Shown here in pieces: positions 46,153 through 56,240 of a stretch of 64,000 nt of DNA. A model generated the notes under the pieces. That model did no database searches. It saw only the letters and a list, made by a program, of their open reading frames with translations, and was not told the DNA's origin. Every line of letters begins with the position of its first letter. The first letter of the stretch is position 1. The translations under genes were made by a program, and so were the position numbers. The DNA comes from Massospora cicadina (taxonomy: Eukaryota > Entomophthoromycota > Entomophthoromycetes > Entomophthorales > Entomophthoraceae), in contig JAKSZP010017437.1 of assembly GCA_022478985.1 (NCBI GenBank), positions 29,168 through 93,167 of the forward strand, written 5' to 3'.

Positions 46153-47105
46153 GATCTCTTGATATAGGGATCCATTCCCTTGTTCTGTCCAACCTGATCT
46201 TCTCTGAGATTCCCTGGTGACAGTCTCTTCAGTCCAACACACAGTTGGCAGCAATCCCCAATTGTTTCTCCTTCTTCTCTAGATCCCCGCTCAGATCTTT
46301 ACTCTTTTCCTTAAGAGTCTCCCAAATTATCGCACACAGCAATAATATCCTTGAGGAAAATTAGAAAAATTGAAAGCTGATAATAGTTTACTTCTTAAAC
46401 TATATACCAGATGAAAACTATAAAACTATATTTCTGTAATATGATCTAATTGTTTACTGTATTCTACTATGAGTGAATTCTAGGGAATTTATAGTGAGAA
46501 TTTTTGGTCATCTAACCCTCAGTTGACACCTCTTCAATGAAACGGAAGCCGTTGCCATTGAATCACCCTTCCTTGTCTCAGCAGTGATGGTCTTCACCAT
46601 CCTGGATAAGATTCCATTGTTGGACATCCTTGAGACCTCAAACGGAAAGAGTCAGAAACATGTTCCTAACATTTTCCTCTCGATCTAAGCAAACTAACCA
46701 TAATTGGCTAGCAACCTGCTTAGGTAATGGGACTTTTTACCCATTATGGCAGGTTACTTCACCAACTGATCAATTTGCTAGTTGCAGGCGGCATCAATCG
46801 CCTCGCAACTCACTACTCATTTCCAATTTTTCAGTGATGAAACCTGACTGATCCCAATTGGTACACCTGATAGTTAATCACTATCAGATGCCCCTATTTC
46901 ATTGGCCGCTCCACCCAATGAGATATTAGGTATTCATCCAGATCGATCCCTGATGGATATGAACAGGCGAATATCCCAAAATCCCCCAAACGTAGTTCCT
47001 CCAAAATTTGGGCCAACCAATTTCCAATTCACTTCGCCTTATTAATTTTCCCCTAGTGACACCAGGTAATCTAGCAGGCTGGGAATATGGGCAAAAATCC
47101 CAACA
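46153..47105 (-). repeat. 3' LTR of element E, second part (right of insertion D)
   Basis: Aligns with 53,290-54,241. On the minus strand the LTR begins TGTTGGGATTTTTGCCCATA at 47,105. It includes the reading frame for a coiled-coil stretch seen in the other LTR, here with an extra C near 46,322. Confidence 0.9.
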
Positions 47106-47118
47106 CATCTTCCTTCTT
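47106..47118 (-). promoter_or_regulatory. Polypurine tract of element E
   Basis: On the minus strand AAGAAGGAAGATG abuts the 3' LTR start. Confidence 0.65.
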
Positions 47119-48929
47119 GCCTAGATTTTGAGCGAGAAAAGGAATGGGTCATGAGAACACCACTTTGGACACTCAGTCAAATACTTCTTTGGCTCAAGTG
47201 GAGTATGATCGTCAATACTTAATGCTGCTCAGGATGACCTTTGGCATGTAGCTCTCTTCCTCTTCCTCCTCGCTGCCACCTACTCAGAGTGCGGTCCCCA
47301 TGATCTACTGTCATGCCAGGCTGATCGATTTAGTCATGACAATATTAGTCCTGGGATCCAGTTTTCCCTCCATTAGGGCATAAGACCCACTGTCATATTC
47401 AGGATTCTTGGTCTGGAGTCCTCAATTTCCTGATTTTCTCCTCATCCTAGACAGAATACTCTTGCCTTCAATGTTTGTTTCACAGCCCAATTAAGAATAC
47501 TTATCTATGTTCGCCCTTGTTAGATCTCTCATAACCTCTTGGCTCAAGTCATTCTTAATTCTTCTCTTGGAGAGCTCATCCCATTAATTTTGAGATTAAT
47601 TTCCCCAAAATTGGAGCTTAATATATTGTAGAGTGCATAAGGTTGACTCCCATATAAGTCTGACAACCCCTCTCTCATCCAGCTCATATGTCAAATTCTG
47701 AGTTGCATTACCAGCAGCTTCTAAACAGTTTGTCTGATCAAGATCTTTGGCTCTTTTAGAAGATGAGTCAGGATGCATGATGGAACCGCTTTTATGGTCC
47801 TTATAGGACTCATACGTCTAGTCTGGTGCCAGTAGCTAGTTCTTCCATCATTTTACCAGAAATTGTAACCAATCTCTCTGAAACCAGGCTTGCAATCATT
47901 TCAAACAACTCTCAGCCAATTCTTCCTCTGTTGTAGATTCCAGAGTTGTATTTTAAAATCTCCTAGATTCAGCTCCTTTAGCAGATGCACTGACCATCAT
48001 CATGGATTCTCCTGATGTTATGCCTCTCGCTCTTAATTGCTCTTTTCTTGCCAGGTCAGACTTGCTTCCTGAGTTCCTCTTCTGACTCTGACATTACTAT
48101 AAGCCCTCTGTCTTGGCTACTGAGCTCACCATCGGTAACAGTATTTATTTTGAGCTCCCCTACACTGAACTATGGTTCCAAGTCATGAGGCTTTGTCCCT
48201 AGCGCTGAATCCCTCCAATCTTGAGAACATTCTATATTGGGATATCGCTGCTTATGCTCTTTGCTTTGCTAGCCAAGTTCTTTGAAGTTGGTCCACAAAG
48301 CTTCCAGCCTTTCCTGGGTTTCACCACTCCTTCAACTTCAGCTTCCAAGAAGCCCATAGGCATTGCTTGCAGGATGACATTTGCTCCCTTCACAACTATC
48401 TCATCTCCAGCGCTTCCCATTGGTATCTTCTGCTGATGGCTTTAGTAGGGGGCATGATTTGGCAACCTCATCAACATCCCTTGTTTGTTGCTGGCCCATA
48501 TGTCTGGTGTTCTTGATGAAGCCCATCGTCAGGCGCTCAAGACTAATCTTCCAACTCCAGTACCATATTGGGATTACTTGGGGTTTATCACTGACTGCCT
48601 CTTTCTAAACTGTTGCTTCCCTCCCCCACTCCAGGGTTTCACAATTGGCTTCTTCTGACATTTCAATTCCCCTTCCTCTAGTCACTTTCTCGCAGGGATC
48701 TGCGTCCGCTCAAAGAACTTGGTTTTGTGTAAGTCTAGCCCTCACTAGCATCTGATCTCACATCAATTTTGATGTGCTATTCATTCCTACTGCGATCCAT
48801 CCTTTCTCCCCAAAGAGGCAACATAGGTGGAATCATCCCTATATCAAGGACAATCAATAGAAATAAAAATTGTAAAACTATATCAGTTTTTTCTATGCGG
48901 TTTATAATCTCTCTTTTTCCAATATCTTT
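47119..48929 (-). pseudogene. Unidentified extra region after integrase in element E
   Basis: About 1.8 kb lies between integrase and the 3' LTR, where related element D has only 0.5 kb. Minus-strand pieces look protein-like: VGELKINTVTDGELSSQDRG and 'LIVMSESEEELRKQV' (about 48,160-48,050), 'LFEMIASLVSERLVTISGKM' (about 47,910-47,850), and open stretches at 47,596-47,778 and 48,232-48,420. I recognise no family. It could be a third ORF, an acquired host fragment or a displaced gag. Confidence 0.4.
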
Positions 48930-49150
48930 TATCAATCTTTTATTTTTATTCTTTTTTTCATGGGACTTGACCTTGTTTTGGTTCAGCGGTCTATTTTTCT
49001 TTATTTTTCCCCCAAATTGGGTCCTTGGTACTTAAACCTATCATTTTTCTATGGTTCAGAGGTCCTTTTTTCGGACTTGAACTAATCAACAGGACATGAC
49101 CAACTTAATGTTCATCGGTCCTTTGGGAACTCTTTTGTTTTTTTTCATTG
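48930..49150 (-). repeat. Spacer duplicate 1 in element E
   Basis: T-rich, with GGGACTTGACC, GGTTCAG-GGTC, AAATTGGGTCCTTGG, GGACATGACCAA and GGTCCTTTGGGAAC. The same words in the same order occur at about 51,955-52,180. The pair flanks the RT-integrase block. Confidence 0.65.
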
Positions 49151-49389
49151 ATCCATCGCTTCAAATACTTAGCATGGACTTGATTTACAACTCTTCCATC
49201 CAAGAGATTCTTAATGGAGTAGGCGTCAGTTGCCATCTTAACAATAATTTCAATTGGACCCAACCACAATGCATCCAGTTTGTTTCTTCTTCCAAAACTT
49301 TACATATCACAATAGGCTACTCTTTCGCCTATTCAATATTCTGCTAAGGCTGGTTGGTTCTTATTGTCTGTCAATTTTGCTCGTATCCT

Positions 49390-50250
49390 TTTTTTCAATG
49401 TAGTATTGAATGCTTGCAATTGCATATCAAACAGGATATTTGTCAGTCAGTTCAAGTACTGTTTGGTGCTCATCCCTGATGTTGGTTCTACCACTGAATA
49501 TAAAATTGGTGGTAACATGGCCTTCCTCCCATATAACAACTCAAACGGCGTTTTTCCTGTCGCCGTATGATGACTGATATTGTAAGTGAACATCACTGAG
49601 CTCAGGTACATTCCCCACGCGGAAGTTCTTCCTGTGACCGGCTTCCTCAGTGTTGCAGAAAGCGTTCTATTCACTCGTTCTACCAGTCCATTCATTTCTG
49701 GCTGATAAGGTACTGACATGACTCCTCTGATCCCCATTATCTCATTTAGTTGCAGAATCACATGAGACATGAATTTTGTCCCATTATTGCTAAGCAGGAC
49801 CTGCGGACATCCATGTTGATATACTACTTGATCCAAATGAACTTTGCAGTGCTGGTACTGGCTATTTTCACCAGGGCCTTTGTCTTGACCCTTCTCATCA
49901 GATGGTCAATATCAACTATTATGTACTTGACTCCCCCTGTTCTCATCATCAGCAGTCCCATCTTGTCAATGGACACCATATACCAAGAAAATCCATGGCA
50001 GACCAGTCAGTATCCAGTTGTATTCTTATGTGATTTGTGCAGCTGGCACTCCACGCAAAAAGCTAGATAGTTGGTGACATTGTAGTTGATTGACTCCCAG
50101 TAGTACTAGCAAATATGATTGGTTGTTTTTCTCAGGCCTCCATGCCCAACAACCTTATTAGCGGCTTAAATGATAGCTGTTCTTTATGACATCTTTGGGA
50201 AAATTAACCTCTTCCTGTTAATTGTATTAAACACTTGTCCATCCATGTTC
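49390..50250 (-). pseudogene. Integrase remnant (element E)
   Basis: The minus strand is open 49,836-49,447: VVYQHGCPQVLLSNNGTKFM (Asp replaced by Asn in the second acidic motif, where D has NDNG), MSVPYQPEMNGLVERVNRTL (catalytic Glu kept) and 'ATGKTPFELLYGRKAMLPPI'. Upstream pieces around 50,150-49,900 include the first part of the core and zinc region in other frames. Confidence 0.85.
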
Positions 50251-50860
50251 TCAGTGTTTTCCAATGCTTTTCAAAGCACACCTTGGATTTCTTGAGGCTT
50301 GTTCCTGATTTCTCCATCGACCATTCTCTGTAATAGCTCATCCGCCTGTGGGTATACCATCTGGACCATTGGTAACCGTGATAAACTATCTGCATTCTGG
50401 TGAGAAGCCCCACTTGGTGGACAATCTCATAATCATAAGTTTGTAGCTTAAGTGCCCATCAGGCCAGTTGTCCTTCTGGTTCTCTTAAATTATGGAGCCA
50501 ATGCAATGAATAGTGGTCCATCACCACTTTAAAGTGCATTCCATGGATGTACACCCAAAACTGCTTACAGGCGTAAATGACTGCAAGGCATTCACACTAA
50601 GTTATGGTATAGTTCCTCTCAGCGGCTGAGAGTATCTGGCTCACATAAGCCATCAGATGTCCACCCATAAGTTCATCTACTTGGATTAGTATGGCGTTGA
50701 TTACCATTTATAAAGCATTGGTTTGTATAAGAAACTCTTGATCGAAAATTCAGATATTTAAAAATTGGAGAAACTATTAATTACTGGCATAGCTCATCAA
50801 AGGATTCCTGCGCTTCTTCATTCCACATAAATCCTTTTTTAATACTTCAACAGATGGAAT
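50251..50860 (-). pseudogene. RNase H remnant (element E)
   Basis: Minus-strand text corresponds to the RNase H of D: the 'MxFKVVMDHYSLHWLHNLRE' type strand (about 50,545-50,490) and the following 'GQLA...WALKLQTYDYEIVHQ' region near 50,470-50,410. It is heavily frameshifted; the first Asp motif near 50,740 is hardly readable. Confidence 0.6.
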
Positions 50861-51900
50861 AAGGGCTTGGCTATTCAGTAAAAGTCCAGAATAAATTTTC
50901 TGTAGTATCTGACCATACCAAGGAACACTTGGATGTCACAGACACTATTTGGCACAGCCATCCGTTCTAAGGCTTCTATCTTCTGGGTTTACAGCTGCAA
51001 TCCACTAGAGTTGATCATGAATCCCAGATATTCCAACTCTTTTTTGAAGAAGTGACACTTCCTCAGCTTAATCTTCAGATTAGCCATGGACAGTCACTTA
51101 CATACTTCTTCCAAGTGGTGTAGGTGATCAGTAAACGTCCTTCTGAACACATTGATATTGTCCAAGTATACCATTACGCATGACAACTTCAAGTCGCTCA
51201 GTATAGCGTCCATGGCCCTCTGGAACGTTTCAGGCGCATTACATAGACCCTAGGGCATCCTCGTCAGTTGGTATAGCCCCTACACGGTGATAATTGTGCA
51301 TTTTCCTGGTCTTCTTTTGGCAAGTCAATTTTGCCAATATCCCAAGATCATATCCATCACGTGAAATACTTCGCTTCTCCCAATCAATCTATCACATCAT
51401 TTATTCTTGGTAGGGGATACAAATCCTTCTTTATAATCCTATTAAGCTTTTGATAGTTGATCATCACCTGGTTGGAGCCATCCTTTTCCTTCACAATTAG
51501 AATTGGACTTGCCCAAGAACTCAATGACAGAACTAGAAGCCCATGCTTCACTAGTTTGCTGATTTCATCTTCCACTACCACTTCAGCTGCTTTTGATTGT
51601 TGGATTGTTCTCATCCTGATTGGCAAATTTTCCCCAGTGTCAACCTTGTGGATCACATCTCTCGTGCATCCCAAATCGTGACTGTCCTAAGTGAATACTT
51701 CCCAATATTTTTTAAACAATTTGAGCACCTCCTCTTGCTATCCTTCCAACAGATTGGTGAGTTGCTCATGATCAACTAATAGGTTGATACTCTCAGTTAC
51801 CCTGGCTAGTAATCCCATCTCATCATGAGTCCCAAAATTGTAGAAATTTCTCAGTTTGGCCATTGGGAGTTCTCATCACTTCCTAGGTCCAAAACTCAGA
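50861..51900 (-). pseudogene. Reverse transcriptase remnant (element E)
   Basis: The minus strand is open 51,674-51,384: 'ENLPIRMRTIQQSKAAEVVV', 'WASPILIVKEKDGSNQVMIN' and 'YPLPRINDVID'. It continues with GLCNAPETFQRAMDAILSDL (near 51,250-51,190) and 'CVMVYLDNINVFRRTF' (near 51,180-51,135), where the family YLDD box is YLDN. 'FFKKELEYLGFMINSSGLQL' (about 51,060-50,998) is the thumb. Confidence 0.85.
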
Positions 51901-51954
51901 CCATATAACTCGATATTTTATATATTTTATATCTTTTTTGTATTTTTCTTTTGC

Positions 51955-52180
51955 AATGGGACTTGCAACCTACAAAAAGGTTCAGAGTTCCTTCTTTTTC
52001 CCTTCATCCAAACTGGGTCCTAGTTATACTATGACCTACCAGTTATCAGGGTTCAAAATCTAATCCCTTTTAGATTTAACCATCTATTTGGTTCAGTGGT
52101 CCTCTTTTAGGACTTGACCAAAATCTCAGGACATAACCAATTAATGGTTCATAGGTCCGCTGGGAACATTGCAATTATTT
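51955..52180 (-). repeat. Spacer duplicate 2 in element E
   Basis: Diverged direct repeat of 48,930-49,150 (GGGACTTGCAACC, AAACTGGGTCCTAG, GGTTCAGTGGTCCTC, GGACATAACCAATTAATG, GGTCCGCTGGGAAC), lying between gag and RT. Confidence 0.65.
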
Positions 52181-53060
52181 TCTCTTAGTCTTAATACTTC
52201 CGCTTAGTATTGACCTTCTTAACTATATGACCAGCAGCGCTGTTTCTTCACATATAAGCTATACTTGCCAACTTTGGCAATACTCTTACATTATTAGGCC
52301 TTTGAACCTGACTGCTTATTCGTCCAACAGGTCCTAATTTCATCTCATATTTCAGCAACTGATGTTTTGGATCCTCATATCTCATTAGCCAACAGCTTTA
52401 TCTGAATGTTCAAATCATTTTTCTCCTGAAAACGATTTTTGATCTTTGTGGCCATCCTTAATTACACAGGTCGTTCTGCCTCGTTAGCTTCATCAAATTT
52501 CTCCCAAATTGATGAACTCGTCTCCAGCAACTTCTGATCATTGGTTGAGTGTTATTGAGACAAATTATTCTCTCTACTATCCTGGATCAATCGTTTCCTG
52601 TTTTAACTTCATATCATCATTAGTATAGCAATCCAATTCTCCATATTGATTGCTTCCTATTTCATCCAATGCCTCATCTAAACACTCACTCCTCGGGACT
52701 ATTTAAAGTGGACCCAAAATCAACCTGAGTTGATCCTGCTGTTCCTCAGGACTATTTCCAGTGGACCCAATTTCAACTCAAGTTGGTTCTGCTAATACTC
52801 TTCATCTCCAGTAGATGTTGGGTGGAACAAGTTTCCTTGCAGCACTAGATAGTTCCATATCTAGGCTACAAGTCCTTTTCCCTGAACTTGAGCATCCTCA
52901 ATCTGCTTTACTAAGAGCTCAACTTCTGATCTGGGTGAATACCAATGAACGTGATCCAATTCACGTTCTATCTTTATTAATGTTACTTCCCCTAGTAACA
53001 TATTGCCAGAATTAGAAACATCTTCATAGAACATCATGTTCTAAGTTCTTCTACTTAACT
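52181..53060 (-). pseudogene. Gag remnant (element E)
   Basis: From the primer-binding site leftwards the minus strand reads MLLGEVTLIKIERELDHVHW and 'SEVELLVKQIEDAQVQGK' (about 52,985-52,870), helical and charged like the gag starts of B and D. The rest is broken. No zinc knuckle was found. A 53-bp tandem repeat lies at 52,691-52,796. Confidence 0.55.
52691..52796 (-). repeat. Two-copy 53-bp tandem repeat in E gag region
   Basis: CCTCGGGACTATTTAAAGTG... at 52,691 is repeated as CCTCAGGACTATTTCCAGTG... at 52,744, with GTGGACCCAA and GTTG shared in both. Confidence 0.8.
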
Positions 53061-53062
53061 AC

Positions 53063-53081
53063 ACCCCTGTTGTGAGCACCA
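53063..53081 (-). promoter_or_regulatory. Primer-binding site of element E
   Basis: On the minus strand TGGTGCTCACAACAGGGGT, three bases after the 5' LTR end. It differs from the D site at few positions. Confidence 0.8.
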
Positions 53082-53084
53082 ACT

Positions 53085-54241
53085 TGTAAAAATTTACTTG
53101 GATTGGTTATTATCAGCAAACAACCACAATAAACTTATTACTGCACAGATTCAGTTCTTGTGCACTTCATCCGCGTTGTATAGTATATGATATTAACAGC
53201 TGATAATAGTATGACAACTATTATCCATAGTTGAGTGGAATCTTATTTCTTGGCCTAACGCTCAGCCAGTATTCCCGCTCAAAATACTTGAGATTTCTTA
53301 ATATAGGGATCCATTCCCTTGTTCTGTCCAACCTGATCTTCTCTGAGACTCCCTGGTGACAGTCTCTTCGGTCCAACACACAGTTGGCAGCAATCCCCAA
53401 TTGTTTCTCCTTCTTCTCTAGATCCCCGCTCAAATCTTTACTCTTTTCCTTAAGAGTCTCCAAATTATCACACACAGCAATAATATCCTTGAGAAAATTA
53501 GAAAAATTGAAAGCTGATAATAGTTTATTGCCTAAACTATATACCAGATGAAAAACTATAAAACTATATATCTGTAATATGATCTAACTGTTTACTGTTT
53601 TCTATTATGAGTGAATTCTAGGTAATTTATAGTGGGAATTTTTGGTCATCTAACCCTCAGTTGACACCTCTTCAATGAAATGGCAGCCGTTGCCATTGAA
53701 TCACCCATCCTCATCTCAGCAGCGATGGTCTTCACCATCCTGGCTAGGATTCCATCATTGGAAATCCTTGAGACCAAATGGAAAGGGTCAGAAAACGTGT
53801 CCCTAGCATTTTCTTCTTGATCCAAGCAAACCAACCATATTTAGCTAGCGACCTGCTTAGGTAATGGGACTTATTACCCATTAAGGCAGGTCACGCACCA
53901 ACTGATCAATTTACTAGTTGCAGGTGGCGTCACTCACCTCGCAACTTACTACTCATTCCCAATCAGTCAATGATGAAACCAGACCAATCTTAATTGGTAC
54001 ACCAGATAGTTAATCACTATCAGATGCCCCTATTTCATCAGCAACTCCGCCCAATGAGATCTTAAGTATTTGTCTGGATTGATCCCCGACAGATATGACC
54101 AGGTGAATATCCTAAAATTCCTGAACATAGTTAATCCAAAATTTGGGTCAACCAATTTCCAATTTACCTCACATTAAGTAATTATCCCCTAGCGATTCCT
54201 GGTAATCTAGCAGGCTAAAAATATGTGCAAAAATCCTAGCA
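53085..54241 (-). repeat. 5' LTR of element E, uninterrupted
   Basis: About 1,157 bp. On the plus strand it starts TGTAAAAATTTACTTGG and ends at TCCTAGCA. It shows the state of the LTR before element D inserted (GAGATTTCTTAATATAGGG from 53,290). Confidence 0.9.
53221..53520 (-). CDS. Coiled-coil reading frame inside the E LTR
   Basis: The minus strand is open from before 53,475 to 53,221; the listed Met lies at 53,475, but the frame reads on upstream as FSNFLKDIIAV. Then come NLETLKEKSKDLSGDLEKKE and 'QLGIAANCVLDRRDCHQG'. The Glu/Lys/Leu pattern fits a coiled coil. It lies in the last third of the LTR, i.e. in the likely transcribed R/U5 part. The other LTR has the same text with a 1-base insertion. 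It may be a chance frame, but the amino-acid pattern is strongly protein-like. No known family. Confidence 0.4.
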   Translation of the reverse strand, partial: LSAFNFSNFLKDIIAVCDNLETLKEKSKDLSGDLEKKEKQLGIAANCVLDRRDCHQGVSEKIRLDRTREWIPILRNLKYFEREYWLSVRPRNKIPLNYG

Positions 54242-54246
54242 ACGTC

Positions 54247-54700
54247 CTTTTTAAATTAAACCCTTATCAGGACCAGTCTTTTATCTCCTTTGAACGGCCC
54301 AAATAAATCAGCCTGTTTTTGTTCACTTATAGTTTAATTAACCATTCTACTATTAACTGACGCCAGTGACATGGTCATGCGGCTATCCTGGCCTAACTTG
54401 ATGAGAAGCAAGTGGATTTACCTGTGTCTTCTTTAAGCAAAACTTTATCAAAATCCAAACATAACTACAGTGCCACCAAGTGGGAGGGTTTGGCCGTACT
54501 ACTTGTGGTTAAACACTTCCAGTCCTAAATATATGTAGATCCACTTTACTATTGTCACTTACCACGTATCACTTCAGTGACTTCATTAAATGAAGGATTA
54601 AGGTAGTAATTGGCCAGGTGGGCTCTCCAGCTACAAAGTCATGAATTTATTATCATATAACATGCTAACATGACCCATTAAAATGCAGATGGGATATTTA
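54247..54700 (+). pseudogene. RNase H remnant (element C), after insertion E
   Basis: Continues RT from 38,035. AILAxLDEKQVDLPVSSLSKT near 54,383-54,445 has the end of the first motif; 'LSKSKHNYSATKWEGLAVLL' near 54,440-54,500 carries the catalytic Glu region with Lys-Trp before it. 'VVKHFQS' and a decayed second half follow. Confidence 0.75.
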
Positions 54701-55529
54701 GAATGCCAAATTTTGCAGGTTTAGTGCCAAAGGAAATTACTTTTGTAATTTAATTGGCTTAACAGATTGGTGAGAATTGAAACCACCAGAAATAGTGAAG
54801 ACAATATGGATGAGGTCTAAAAACACAGATACAATCTGGTATTCTGTACAAGCTAATTGATGGAAAGTAATTACCTTATGCGTACCCTCTTCTCAAACTG
54901 AAATCATCCTCAAAAGACACTCAACCATAATACATGGAGCAGCTAAAATACTGCATGTGGCTTAGAAAACATTGCTATTGAGACTGAATGCTTGAGACTA
55001 TACAGGAAATATTGGACGCCTGTATGATGTGCAGAACCCAAGATCAGCCAAGCTCTTACTATTAGTATGAGGTTGTAGTCTTTCTTTGCATATAGTGTCA
55101 TTAGTGTGGACATTGTACGGCACCACTTATGGCCTCAGAGGGCCTTCTATATTCTACTTACTATCAATCACCTCATCAAATGGATTGAGACCATATCCAA
55201 TCCTGCTGCTATAACTAAGACCACCGCCTTTATATTTTGCTTTGTTTTCCTCCAACACAGGTGCCACGAATTTTCTCTTAGACAATGGTTGAACTTTACA
55301 TCCCAAATTGTTCAAGAGCTAACCTTCTTATATAATGCTAATTTAGCACTTTACTGCTCCCTACTCTTCTATTAATGGGGCAGTATAACGTGTGAATGGT
55401 AATTTAGTTTCGTTTTTCCATAAGATGGCTGCCTTGTATGCCATGCAATGAAAGATTACTTGCCATCCGCCATTTTAGCTTATCAAATAAGCTACCAAAA
55501 GATAATTAAAATTTCACCTATACATGCTT

Positions 55530-55543
55530 TATATGGAAGAGAG
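55530..55543 (+). repeat. Left target duplication of the SINE
   Basis: TATATGGAAGAGAG, identical to 55,833-55,846. Confidence 0.9.
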
Positions 55544-55832
55544 CGGGGTGGAAGGCGAGTTGGTAAGGGCGTATGACTACCAACCTGAAGGTTGCGGGTT
55601 TGATTCCCGCCCTTTGCACATCAATTGGGGTGCCAGCCAAAGGAAGCTATTGGCGGTTAGTAGGTCTAATACACGAAAACCTTACCCATGACGTAACCAG
55701 AAAAATTTGAGTCCCAATCCGGAGGTGGAGAAACTTTCTTCAATGAAGTTGACCCTGTTCAGGTTTCATGTCATTTCTTTCTTTCTTTTGGTAATGCCTG
55801 TCCCATGGTCAGCTTGCCTCAGTTAAATAAAA
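55544..55832 (+). mobile_element. tRNA-derived SINE, 289 bp
   Basis: The head resembles a tRNA: an A-box-like GGCGAGTTGG at 55,554-55,563 and a B-box-like GGTTTGATTCC at 55,597-55,607, the latter within a perfect T-arm (GCGGG-TTTGATT-CCCGC, 55,594-55,610). The anticodon arm does not fold properly, so it is not a tRNA gene. A tRNA-unrelated body follows (about 55,622-55,800), with a pyrimidine run TTTCTTTCTTTCTTTT, and an A-rich tail TTAAATAAAA. Perfect 14-bp target duplications flank it. SINEs use polymerase III and the machinery of a LINE partner; none is visible here. Confidence 0.85.
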
Positions 55833-55846
55833 TATATGGAAGAGAG
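55833..55846 (+). repeat. Right target duplication of the SINE
   Basis: TATATGGAAGAGAG, identical to 55,530-55,543. The next base is C on both sides, so the duplication could be counted as 15 bp. Confidence 0.9.
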
Positions 55847-56230
55847 CCCTAACTTCCCAGTAGTGTCCAACCCTTGTTGGACTCAACCTCTTCCAAGATT
55901 TCCAAGATAACTTTGGGGGCTCTATCCAATGGATAATTCAGCTAAAAGCACTCACCACTCAAGGGATTGTCTTTCCAACCACAAAAAAAGACTATGTGAT
56001 ATAATTCTAGAAAATTAGCTCTTCCCATGTTTGATATTGGAATTCTCAAGCTGTTTTACCATCATCACCTGGTGAGCGACCTAACAAATTGAACACCTCC
56101 TGGTCAGGGTCCTGTTGCATACTATATAAGGCTGGATCCAAATATTCCATTGCCAATGTCATCCAAGGCATGGTAGTTAATTGTGTATATGCTACATTCT
56201 TTTGGCCCTATGTCCCCTATGACAGGACCT

Positions 56231-56240
56231 TGGGGTGAAA
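56231..56240 (+). promoter_or_regulatory. Polypurine tract of element C
   Basis: TGGGGTGAAA immediately before the 3' LTR. Confidence 0.55.

Larger units (their letters stand above)
38036..54241 (-). mobile_element. Element E: minus-strand Gypsy element inserted in the pol of C
   Basis: LTRs of about 1,160 bp enclose gag, RT, RNase H and integrase read right to left. The LTR on the left (its 3' LTR) is interrupted by element D. Flanks ACATC (38,031-38,035) and ACGTC (54,242-54,246) are a 5-bp target duplication with one mismatch. An extra region of about 1.8 kb separates integrase from the 3' LTR. Confidence 0.9.
54860..56220 (+). pseudogene. Integrase remnant (element C), split by a SINE
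   Basis: ILDACMMCRTQDQPS near 55,009-55,055 carries the Cys pair of the zinc region. 'VDIVRHHLWPQRAFYILLTI' (near 55,106) contains the first Asp. The second acidic motif is near 55,278 in a shifted frame. 'HALYGRE' near 55,523-55,543 is the conserved L-Y-G-R motif, and it is exactly here that the SINE sits; 'YMEESPNFPVV' resumes after it at about 55,835. Confidence 0.75.

Noticed and set aside
53646..53834. 62-codon minus-strand ORF in the E LTR as a gene
   Set aside because: Protein-like in part, but the other LTR copy is frameshifted near its start and no family is recognised; kept only as part of the LTR.
55544..55621. tRNA gene
   Set aside because: The T-arm is perfect, but the anticodon arm and acceptor stem do not pair, and the tRNA-like part continues into a SINE body with target duplications.
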